Shown here: one piece after another, positions 31,773 through 39,645 of the stretch
Numbering within the stretch: the stretch's first letter is position 1
Layout: every line of letters begins with the position of its first letter
NCBI RefSeq assembly: GCF_008698145.1
Contig: NZ_RZNZ01000002.1
Coordinates: 175,554-239,553, forward strand
Direction: 5' to 3'
Length of the DNA: 64,000 bases
From: Bifidobacterium vespertilionis
GTDB taxonomy: Bacteria > Actinomycetota > Actinomycetes > Actinomycetales > Bifidobacteriaceae
The notes under the pieces: model-generated
What the model was told of the DNA's origin: nothing
What the model saw: only the letters and a program-made list of their open reading frames with translations
The model's database searches: none
Program-made: the position numbers and the translations under genes

Positions 31773-34724
31773 CTACAGCGTGACGGTGGCGGGCCCCTCC
31801 ACGCGGGAGGTTGCGCCGTCGACCGTGACCTCGGCCGTCGTGAACGCGGGCACGGTGAGCGTCAGGGCGGTCCTTCCATCCTTGCCCTTGGCCCGTGCGG
31901 CCGCAACCGAGATGGGACCGTACGGGGTCGGGATGGTCGCGGAGGCCTCGTGGTTCGGGGCGAGCTGCGGGCGCACGGCGAACACGCGGTATCCGGGTTC
32001 GATCGGACGTATGCCCAGCATGCCCTGCGGCAGCAAGTACGTCGGGCTCGCCGCCCACGGGTGCGAATAGGTGGTGTTGCCCTTGATCGACACATCCCAT
32101 CCTTCGGAGGTGCCGCCGGCGCCGGAGAGGATCATGTTCCACCAGCTGCGCGGATGCTCGTGCGAGGCGATGAGCCGGTTGGCCGTCTCGCCGAAGCCGG
32201 CGCGGTACAGGCCCTCAAGCAGCACGGCGGCCGTGTACACGCTGCACGCCATGCCCTTGGCGGCGAGGAATCGGCCGATGCGCGGGATGCGGTCGACCGG
32301 GACTTCGGCGAAGGCCAGCGCGAACGCCGAGGCATGCTCGGCCGCATGATCGATCGGCCTGCCGTCCGCGCCGGTGTCCAGACCATCCACATAGGCGCCC
32401 TGGAAATCGTCGAACAGCTTGGCGTGGATCGCCTCGCGCATGCGCTTGGCCACGGCTGCATAGCGATCGGCATCCTCGGCATGACCCAGCGCGCGGGCCA
32501 GATCGGCCATGTCCGCATAGGCCTGCGATGACAGGGCATTGATGACCGTGTTGACGCGGCCGAACGTGAAGCCGTCGCGCTCCGCCGGCGGCCAGTCGAC
32601 CAGATCGCCGTCGGTCATGCTCGAATCGCCCGGATCCTTGACGATCAGGCCGGACGTCTCGTCCAGATACCTGTCCGGCAGCAGCGACTGCAGATGGCTG
32701 TACTCGCGGCGGGCCTGATCGAGGCTGTCGGTGGACATCCATCCGTCGTGCACGGCGAGGATCAGATACAGCGGCCATTCGGTGGGCCAGGTGCGGTTCG
32801 AGATAAGGTAGTCGATCGAGTACTCGCCCAGGCTTGGCGCATCGTCCAGCGCCAGATGGGACCGCCACTGCAGCCACGCGTCGGCCTCGTAGGCGGCGCG
32901 CTCGCGGGTCCAGGAATCGGCGTAGATCGGGCCGTTGAAGGCCTCGATGGTGTTGCGGCAGAAATTCCACACCGTGTTGATCGTGCGGTTGTCGGCATGG
33001 AATTCGGCGGAGGCGTTGTTGATGGGGTAGACGATCGCCGCCGCGCTCACGGATTCGGGATGGCTGGCGATGGCCTGGACCGCGGCCTGAGAGGCGGGGT
33101 CGTCGGCGCCGATGATCTCCACGTAGCGGAAGACCTTGAGGCCCCAGGATTCGAGATCCTTGCGGGATTCGGCGGCTGCGTGGGATTCGGCGGCGATGCG
33201 CCAGGTCTCCTCGTAGGTGTTGAAGGCGCTGAGCTGGTATTTGACCGAGCCGTCGGCGTTGAGGACCTCGCCGTAGCGGATGCGCAGGGCGATCGGGGCG
33301 GGCTCGGTTTGCGCGGTGGGCTCGGTTTGCGCGGTGGCGGACGTGACTTGCGCGGCGGACCCGGTTTGCGCTGTGTTCTCGGTTTGCGCTGTGTTCTCGG
33401 TTTGCGCGGCGGGCCCGAGTGCAGCGGGGACGTAGCGGATGCCGCCCATCCACGCGCGGCCGAAGTCGAGGATCACGTGCCCGTTGTCCGTCAGCGTGGC
33501 CTTGGCGGCCGGCTTGTACTCGACCGCGACCTTGTCCGTCGGGGTCGGGACGAGTTGCGCGAACGCGGGCTTGGCGATGGCGGCCGGCCAGTCCGTCGGG
33601 ACGGATGCGGCTTCCTGGTCGGTCGGGACGGTTGGGACGGCGATTGGGGTCGTGGCGGCGACCGGGGTCGTGGCGTCCGGGTCGCTCAGGGCGAAGGGAT
33701 AGAAGCGGGTGTCCAGATCCTCGGCGGGGGATTCGCAGTACTGCGTGCCGGTGGACAGGGAATCGGGATATGCGGCGTTGCCGACAATGCCGGTCCATTC
33801 GCCGGTGATGATGTTGTCGCCGGCGTCGTTGCTGCGGATTGGTGATCCGGCGCCCGTGCCGAAGTGGAGCACGCTGCCGTCCGCAAGACCCAGATCGAGC
33901 TGGGCGAGGAACCGCTGATCCTCCAGCGTCCAGGCGATCACGCCGATCGCGTTGCGCTTGCCGGAGCGGATGAGATCGGTCACGTCGAAGCCGTCCGTGC
34001 GGGCCTCGTCGCCGATCGGGAATGTGGGGCCGAGGCCGACGAACGCGTTGTTGAGCCACGCACGGTACACGAACTGGCGGCCCGGCTTGACGCTGGCGGC
34101 GGTCATGTGCAGCGTGGCCCACAGGACAGGCTGGTCCGGCGCGGTGAAGACGCCGCGGAGGAACGCCCATCCGAGGCCGTTGTGCTCGGTCTGCTTGATG
34201 GTGGGACGCTGGAAAAACGCATCGCCGGCATCGCTCGATTCCTCGGTGAGATGAGAGAAGACCGGCTCGTACTGGTCTGTTCCGGACGGCGATTCCGCTT
34301 CGGACGGTGACACTGCTTCGGACGGATCGGCCGCGGTGGCATGCTGGATGGCGGTGGACGGATCGGCCCAGATCGGGGTGGCCTTCCAGTCGTTTTCGGC
34401 CGGTGCCGTGCCGAACGTGACGACGGCGCTGTCCTGCGTTGCGCCCGCCGAGGCGTCATCGACGGTCAACCAATAGCGGCTGGAGTCGAGGGGATGGAAT
34501 CCATCGAGGTCCAGCGTGGGGAGATCTACGGTGGCCGACTGCCAGATGGGCTTCAGGCTCGTCACGTCGGGACGGCTGTAGATGCTGACGCGCCACGGGC
34601 CGGTCCCCGATTCGGCGGCTGGCCACCATCTGACGCGTATGGGCTTGGCCGGATCCAGATCCACCGGCTCGATGCGATCGTTGATGCGGATGTGGCGGAC
34701 ATGACTCGCTGTTGTGCAGCTCAT
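31773..34724 (-). CDS. GH78 alpha-L-rhamnosidase-like hydrolase
   Basis: A 983-residue intracellular enzyme (no signal peptide) of the GH78 type, releasing terminal alpha-L-rhamnose from plant glycans or glycosides. The N-terminal beta-domains include RVRWWPAAESGTGPWRVSIY and the carbohydrate-binding WLNNAFVGLGPTFPIGDEARTDGFDVTDLI. The (alpha/alpha)6 barrel has IYADSWTRERAAYEADAWLQ, TEWPLYLILAVHDGWM, and the family's C-terminal SEGWDVSIKGNTTYSHPWAASPTYLLPQGMLGI. A repetitive AQTENTAQTENTAQTGSAAQ stretch lies inside the region before the barrel (about residues 436-475), together with a Pro/Thr-rich run. The start at 34724 has AAAGGGGA before it. It is the first gene on its strand and followed by a strong hairpin. 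Confidence 0.85.
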   Translation of the reverse strand: MSCTTASHVRHIRINDRIEPVDLDPAKPIRVRWWPAAESGTGPWRVSIYSRPDVTSLKPIWQSATVDLPTLDLDGFHPLDSSRYWLTVDDASAGATQDSAVVTFGTAPAENDWKATPIWADPSTAIQHATAADPSEAVSPSEAESPSGTDQYEPVFSHLTEESSDAGDAFFQRPTIKQTEHNGLGWAFLRGVFTAPDQPVLWATLHMTAASVKPGRQFVYRAWLNNAFVGLGPTFPIGDEARTDGFDVTDLIRSGKRNAIGVIAWTLEDQRFLAQLDLGLADGSVLHFGTGAGSPIRSNDAGDNIITGEWTGIVGNAAYPDSLSTGTQYCESPAEDLDTRFYPFALSDPDATTPVAATTPIAVPTVPTDQEAASVPTDWPAAIAKPAFAQLVPTPTDKVAVEYKPAAKATLTDNGHVILDFGRAWMGGIRYVPAALGPAAQTENTAQTENTAQTGSAAQVTSATAQTEPTAQTEPAPIALRIRYGEVLNADGSVKYQLSAFNTYEETWRIAAESHAAAESRKDLESWGLKVFRYVEIIGADDPASQAAVQAIASHPESVSAAAIVYPINNASAEFHADNRTINTVWNFCRNTIEAFNGPIYADSWTRERAAYEADAWLQWRSHLALDDAPSLGEYSIDYLISNRTWPTEWPLYLILAVHDGWMSTDSLDQARREYSHLQSLLPDRYLDETSGLIVKDPGDSSMTDGDLVDWPPAERDGFTFGRVNTVINALSSQAYADMADLARALGHAEDADRYAAVAKRMREAIHAKLFDDFQGAYVDGLDTGADGRPIDHAAEHASAFALAFAEVPVDRIPRIGRFLAAKGMACSVYTAAVLLEGLYRAGFGETANRLIASHEHPRSWWNMILSGAGGTSEGWDVSIKGNTTYSHPWAASPTYLLPQGMLGIRPIEPGYRVFAVRPQLAPNHEASATIPTPYGPISVAAARAKGKDGRTALTLTVPAFTTAEVTVDGATSRVEGPATVTL

Positions 34725-34804
34725 GGCAATCCCCTTTGATCGGTTTTGGTCATCTTCAATCAAGTATAGACGATGAGGCGATGCGTCCCATTTTGGATGC
34801 AGGA

Positions 34805-34996
34805 CGCTCTACCTGTCGCTCTACCTGTCGCTCTACCTGTCGCTCTACCTGTGTCTCAAACCGCAACCCTTTTCGAAACCGGATGCGAATTCGGACACGC
34901 CATGTCCCGTCCGTGTCTCATTTCGCGTCCCATTTCATAACTGGATGCGAAATGAGACACAGAGACCCCGTTTTGTGTCTCATTTCGCAACCCTTT
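34805..34996. repeat. Exact 4x12-bp tandem plus TGTCTCATTTCGC word repeats
   Basis: CGCTCTACCTGT is repeated four times without a mismatch at 34805-34852. It is followed to 34996 by three direct copies and one reverse copy of TGTCTCATTTCGC or a variant, usually ending AACCC. The 628-bp gap 34725-35352 otherwise holds a small CTGGCGA-GGC-TCGCCAG palindrome near 35021 and a terminator. Confidence 0.85.
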
Positions 34997-35180
34997 CCAG
35001 TCCCATTTTGGATGGGTATTGTTCGCTGGCTGGCGAGGCTCGCCAGTGGGTGTGGTCCGGCGGATGGCGTGGTTTGGCGGATGACGTCTCGGTATGGGAT
35101 TTGGCATGGGACGCGATGTGGAGTTTCGGTGGGAAACTGTGACGGCGTCTGGCCGGAAGGGGTCGAAAGGGGTCTGCGCC

Positions 35181-35227
35181 AAAAACAAATTGGACCATCC
35201 GAATCTGATGGGTTCGGATGGTCCAAT
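35181..35227 (-). terminator. Rho-independent terminator of purFMD
   Basis: A 15-bp perfect stem, ATTGGACCATCCGAA at 35189-35203 pairing with 35213-35227, is followed on the minus strand by a TTTGTTTTT tract (35181-35188). It closes the purF-purM-purD operon. Confidence 0.9.
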
Positions 35228-35352
35228 GGACAATGGACTTGGACGGACTCGGTTTTTCATCGGAGAAGCCGTGGGACGTCGCCGCCCGGCTGTGTCTTTC
35301 CTTCGTCCGTTCTCGTCAGTTCTCGGCTAGCCGATGGAAATGCCTTGCGGAC

Positions 35353-36618
35353 TTACTGCAGTGCCTTGGCGCCGATGTCGTGGCGGTAGAACATGCCGGT
35401 GGTATCCAGTCCGTCGATGATGCCGTACACCTTGTCCTGCGCGGCCTTGATGCTGTCGGCATGCACCTGCACGAACAGTACGCGGCCGGAGTTCGCCACG
35501 AGCGAGTGCTTGTCTTCGCCGGCGGCGACGCCTGCATAGTAGACGTGGGAGTCCTCATCCACGGGGATATCCGGGATGTGGGCGCCCTTGATGACGTTGT
35601 CCGGATATCCGTCGGAGGCAAGCACCACACCGAGGGTGGCACCCTTGTCCGTCCACGTGAACTCGGGGGTCTCGTTGTTGAGGATGGCGGTGATGCCGGC
35701 GTTGAGGTCGGAGGTCAGGCGGGGGAGCACGACTTCCGTTTCCGGATCGCCGAAGCGGGCGTTGAACTCGATGACCTTCGGACCATCGGCGGTGGCGATG
35801 AGACCCGCATAGAGAATGCCGGTGAACGGCACGCCCTCGGCGACCATGGCCTTGCACATCGGCCGCACGATCGTTTCGATGGCGGTGTCCACCACATCCT
35901 GACCGATCTGCGGGACCGGGCTGTATGCACCCATGCCGCCCGTGTTCGGGCCCTTGTCCCCGTCATAGGCGCGCTTGTGATCCTGCGAGATCGGCATGGG
36001 CCAGAACTCCTCGCCGTTCACGAAGCTCATGAGTGAGAACTCCTGTCCCTCGAGGAAGTCCTCGATGACGACCTTGGCACCGGCAGCGCCGAAACGGTGG
36101 TCCACGAAGATGTCCTCAAGCGCCTTCAGCGCGGTTGCCTCATCCATGGCGACGGTCACGCCCTTGCCGGCGGCCAGGCCATCGGCCTTGATGACGATCG
36201 GAGCGCCATGCTCGCGCACGTACTGCTCGGCGGGCGCCAGCTCATCGAACGTGCGGTAGGCGGCGGTCGGGATGCCGTAGCGTTCCATGATCTGCTTGGC
36301 GAAATCCTTGGAGCCCTCGATTTGGGCGGCGGCCTTGGTGGGGCCGAACGCCTTGATTCCAGCGGCTGCGAAGTCGTCGACGATGCCTTCCATCAGCGGC
36401 ACCTCGGGACCGACGAACACCCAGTCGATGCCGTTGTCCTTGACGAAATCGCACAGTGCGGCGTGATTCGATGTGGACAGCTGCGAGGTCTTGATGCCGT
36501 CGCGCTCCATACCGGGGTTGCCGGGGATGACGGTCACCTCGTCGACAGAGGGGGAATTGAGCAGCGTGTACGCGATGGTGTGCTCGCGCGCGCCCGAACC
36601 GATGACCAGAACCTTCAT
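35353..36618 (-). CDS. purD: Phosphoribosylamine-glycine ligase
   Basis: ATP-grasp enzyme of 421 residues that joins glycine to phosphoribosylamine, second step of purine synthesis. The N-terminal MKVLVIGSGAREHTIAYTL, IDWVFVGPEVPLMEGI and FGPTKAAAQIEGSKDFAKQIM are typical; the ATP-grasp core has IVIKADGLAAGKGVTVAMDEATA and ECEFSLMSF-like EGQEFSLMSFVNG. The C-terminal ARFGDPETEVVLPRL is the metal and phosphate region. The start at 36618 has GGAAAGG nine bases before it. It is the last of three genes purF-purM-purD on the minus strand, 132 bp after purM. Confidence 0.97.
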   Translation of the reverse strand: MKVLVIGSGAREHTIAYTLLNSPSVDEVTVIPGNPGMERDGIKTSQLSTSNHAALCDFVKDNGIDWVFVGPEVPLMEGIVDDFAAAGIKAFGPTKAAAQIEGSKDFAKQIMERYGIPTAAYRTFDELAPAEQYVREHGAPIVIKADGLAAGKGVTVAMDEATALKALEDIFVDHRFGAAGAKVVIEDFLEGQEFSLMSFVNGEEFWPMPISQDHKRAYDGDKGPNTGGMGAYSPVPQIGQDVVDTAIETIVRPMCKAMVAEGVPFTGILYAGLIATADGPKVIEFNARFGDPETEVVLPRLTSDLNAGITAILNNETPEFTWTDKGATLGVVLASDGYPDNVIKGAHIPDIPVDEDSHVYYAGVAAGEDKHSLVANSGRVLFVQVHADSIKAAQDKVYGIIDGLDTTGMFYRHDIGAKALQ

Positions 36619-36750
36619 GTTTGTCTGCCTTTCCATATGGCCCGGAGTGGACGGCTTCGATCGTGTCCGCCGCCCGACTGCCGGACCTTCTTTACTCGTT
36701 TTACGGCTTGTGCGTGACGTCCGTGGAGGGGATTCCGCCGCCGATCCGCG

Positions 36751-37797
36751 TCACAGACCCTTGTGCAGCTGGACACGAGTGCCGTCCACATCCTTGACGA
36801 TGCGGCCGACGGTGTAGTGGGTTTCGTTCTCGGCATCGAGGATGCGCTCAACCTCTGCGACCTTGTCCGGATCGACGACAAGCACCATGCCGACACCCAT
36901 GTTGAAGATGTTGTACATCTCCAGCTCATCGACGTTGCCGAGCTTGCGCAGCAGCTGGAAGATCGGCGGAACCTGCCAGCTGGTGATGTCGAAGGCGGCC
37001 GCGAGCCCCTCGGGGATGATGCGCGGAACCTTCTCCACGAACGCGCCGCCGGTGATATGCGCCACGCCGTGCAGCAGATCGTCGCCGGCGAACAGCGGCT
37101 TGAGGGCCTTCGCATAGATGCGGGTGGGCTTGAGGATTTCCTCGCCCAGCGTCTCGTCGCCCAGTTCGGGCAGCTTGGAATCCACGGTCAGGCCATTGTC
37201 CTTGAACAGGATCTTGCGGACCAGCGAGTAGCCGTTGGAATGGATGCCGGAGGAGGGCAGGCCGATGAGCACATCGCCCTCGGCGATCTTCGTGCCGTCG
37301 ATGATCTTGGAACGCTCGACCACGCCGACGGTGAATCCGGCCAGATCGTACTCGTCGGGATCGTACATATCCGGCATCTCGGCCGTTTCGCCGCCGACGA
37401 GCGCGGCCCCGGCCTGCACGCAGCCGTCGGCCACGCCCTTGACGACCTGTTCGAGCAGCTGCGGGTCGTTCTTGCCGCAGGCGATGTAGTCGAGGAAGAA
37501 CAGCGGCTCTGCGCCCTGGGCGAGGATGTCGTTGACGCACATGGCCACGCAATCCTGGCCGATGGTGTCGTGCTTGCCCATCATCTTGGCAACCATGAGC
37601 TTGGTGCCCACGCCGTCGGTGCCGGAAACCAGGACCGGCTCCTTGTAGCCGAGGGACGCCAGATCGAACAAGCCGCCGAAGCCGCCGATGCCGCCGGCGC
37701 CCGGGCGGGCGGTGCGTGCGACGTGCGACTTGATGCGCTCGACGACTTCATAGCCGGCTTCGACGCTCACTCCGGCGTTTTCATAGGCTTTGGGCAT
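36751..37797 (-). CDS. purM: Phosphoribosylformylglycinamidine cyclo-ligase
   Basis: AIR synthetase of 348 residues, fifth step of purine synthesis. Signature regions are the N-terminal [48 protein letters not shown], the Asp-rich [29 protein letters not shown] and [21 protein letters not shown]; the C-terminal part has [22 protein letters not shown] and [12 protein letters not shown]. Length is normal. It follows purF by 48 bp, starts after a AAAGGA ribosome site and precedes purD. Confidence 0.97.
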   Translation of the reverse strand: MPKAYENAGVSVEAGYEVVERIKSHVARTARPGAGGIGGFGGLFDLASLGYKEPVLVSGTDGVGTKLMVAKMMGKHDTIGQDCVAMCVNDILAQGAEPLFFLDYIACGKNDPQLLEQVVKGVADGCVQAGAALVGGETAEMPDMYDPDEYDLAGFTVGVVERSKIIDGTKIAEGDVLIGLPSSGIHSNGYSLVRKILFKDNGLTVDSKLPELGDETLGEEILKPTRIYAKALKPLFAGDDLLHGVAHITGGAFVEKVPRIIPEGLAAAFDITSWQVPPIFQLLRKLGNVDELEMYNIFNMGVGMVLVVDPDKVAEVERILDAENETHYTVGRIVKDVDGTRVQLHKGL

Positions 37798-37845
37798 TGA
37801 TGGTCCTTTCTTGGTGCCACTTGTTGGCGTACTTGTTGGTTGAAA

Positions 37846-39399
37846 TTATTCGGAGACGGTCTCGTCGGTGATTTCGGGATGCCATTCGCCGGGCTTGAGA
37901 CCTTGCTGGCAGGAGTATTCGTTGCCTTCATAGCGGCTGCTGTCCAGGGCGAACTTGGGCAGGCGGACGCGGTCCTCCGGGGTCAGCGACTCGAGGAATT
38001 CATGCTCGTAGTCGTCCAGTGCGGTGGGATAGTCGCCGTTGAAGTAGGCGACGCACAGTCCTCCATACGGGGCGTCCGCATTGAGGCCGATGGATTCGAC
38101 CAGACCGTCGAGGCTCAGGTACGCGAGGGAATCCGCCCCGATGTACTCGCGGATCTCCTCCACGGACTTCTTTGCGGCGATGAGCTCCTTGGTGGTGGAG
38201 ATGTCGATGCCGTAGAAGCAGGGGTACTTCAGAGGCGGGGAGCTGATGCGCATATGGACTTCGGCGGCGCCGGCCTCGCGCAGCAGCTGCACGATGCGCT
38301 TGGACGTGGTGCCGCGCACGATGGAATCGTCGATGACGATGACGCGCTTGCCTTTGACCACGCCTCGCACGGCGGACAGCTTCATGCGCACGCCCTGCTC
38401 CCTCAGCTCCTGGGTGGGCTGGATGAACGTGCGGGCCACGTACTGGTTCTTGATGAGACCCATCTCGTTGGGCAGTCCGGTGGCCTCGGCATAGCCGGAT
38501 GCGGCGGAAAGGGAGGAGTTCGGCACGCCGATCACCATATCCGCGTCCGCAGGCGCCTCCGCGGCCAGACGGGCGCCCATGCGCTTGCGCGCGGAGTGCA
38601 CGTTGATGCCGTAGATGTCCGAATCCGGGCGGGCGAAGTAGATGAATTCCATGGAGCAGATGGCGAGCTGCGTCTCATGCGTGTACTGGACGATCTTGTA
38701 GCCGTGGTCGCTGACCACGATGATTTCGCCGGGGCGGATGTTGCGCACGAGTTCGGCGCCCACCACGTCCAGCGCGCAGGTCTCGGAGGCGAGCACGTAG
38801 GCGCCGTTCTTCATCCTGCCCAGCGACAGCGGACGGAAGCCGTTGGGATCCAGCGCGCCGATCATCGCCGTTTCGGTCATGAGCAGATAGGCGAAGCCGC
38901 CATGCACCGTGTTGAGGGCTTCCTTGAGCTTGTCCATGAACGTGGGCTTGGAGGAGCGGCGGATGAGATGCATGAGCACCTCGGTGTCGGAGTTCGAGTG
39001 GAAGATGGCTCCCTCATCCTCCAGATTGCGGCGCAGTGTGCGGCAGTTGGTCAGGTTGCCGTTGTGGCACAGGGCCATGTCCCCGTCGTGGAAACGGAAG
39101 ATGAAGGGCTGGATGTTGTCCGTGCTGCCGGATCCGGATGTGGCGTAGCGGACGTGTCCGATGGCGCGGTCTCCCTTGAGACGCTCGATTTCGCGTTCGT
39201 CACCGAAGACCTGGGTGAGCAGACCCAATCCGCGGTGCCCGATGAGGTGACCATGGTCGTTCGAGACGATTCCGGCTCCCTCCTGCCCGCGGTGCTGCAG
39301 GGCGTGGAGGCCGAAATACGTCAGACGCGCGGCGTCGGGATGGCCCCAAACGCCGAAAATACCGCATTCCTCATGGATGTCTTCAAGCTCGGCCGACAT
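37846..39399 (-). CDS. purF: Amidophosphoribosyltransferase
   Basis: First committed enzyme of purine synthesis, 517 residues. The N-terminal nucleophile is Cys12 ([36 protein letters not shown]), exposed after removal of an 11-residue propeptide. RYATSGSG and [11 protein letters not shown] complete the glutaminase site. The PRPP motif [26 protein letters not shown] lies in the C-terminal transferase domain. It heads the purF-purM-purD operon. The start has AAGGA ten bases before it. Its promoter region is shared with the divergent Y-family polymerase and includes a GTATCG-N6-CGATAC palindrome near 39436. Confidence 0.97.
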   Translation of the reverse strand: MSAELEDIHEECGIFGVWGHPDAARLTYFGLHALQHRGQEGAGIVSNDHGHLIGHRGLGLLTQVFGDEREIERLKGDRAIGHVRYATSGSGSTDNIQPFIFRFHDGDMALCHNGNLTNCRTLRRNLEDEGAIFHSNSDTEVLMHLIRRSSKPTFMDKLKEALNTVHGGFAYLLMTETAMIGALDPNGFRPLSLGRMKNGAYVLASETCALDVVGAELVRNIRPGEIIVVSDHGYKIVQYTHETQLAICSMEFIYFARPDSDIYGINVHSARKRMGARLAAEAPADADMVIGVPNSSLSAASGYAEATGLPNEMGLIKNQYVARTFIQPTQELREQGVRMKLSAVRGVVKGKRVIVIDDSIVRGTTSKRIVQLLREAGAAEVHMRISSPPLKYPCFYGIDISTTKELIAAKKSVEEIREYIGADSLAYLSLDGLVESIGLNADAPYGGLCVAYFNGDYPTALDDYEHEFLESLTPEDRVRLPKFALDSSRYEGNEYSCQQGLKPGEWHPEITDETVSE

Positions 39400-39435
39400 A
39401 TAACCGGCATCCTTCCATTGATCGTAGTTCCCGAG

Positions 39436-39453
39436 GTATCGCCGTTTCGATAC
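39436..39453. promoter_or_regulatory. GTATCG-N6-CGATAC palindrome, repeated at 39598
   Basis: The site at 39436-39453 is a perfect palindrome with six-base arms. Its first 16 bases recur exactly as a direct repeat at 39598-39613, where the last arm is degraded. One copy lies at each side of the purF/polymerase divergent region, so a shared regulator is possible. Confidence 0.6.
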
Positions 39454-39536
39454 TGCTCCACGTTACCAATCACCGGCTACAACAATGTTCTGGAAGGTGC
39501 GACACTCCTTGTGCCTCAAGGAAATTCGCCGCGTGT

Positions 39537-39593
39537 CGAACTTTTGTTCGAGGAGTGTGGTAAGCTGAATGCAGATTCGAACAAAGGTTCGAG
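39537..39593 (+). promoter_or_regulatory. Two LexA (SOS) boxes
   Basis: TCGAACTTTTGTTCGA at 39537-39552 is a perfect palindrome and TCGAACAAAGGTTCGA at 39578-39593 is close to one. Both match the actinobacterial/Gram-positive SOS box CGAAC-N4-GTTCG. The second lies 52 bp before the polymerase start. They imply DNA-damage induction of that gene. Confidence 0.88.
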
Positions 39594-39645
39594 TTTGTAT
39601 CGCCGTTTCGATGTTGTCCGTTGTCGAATTGGAAAGGAGGATGAT

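Noticed and set aside
37840..39645. Long upstream extension of the Y-family polymerase frame
   Set aside because: It is antisense to purF and crosses the SOS boxes; AAGGAGG marks the real start at 39646.
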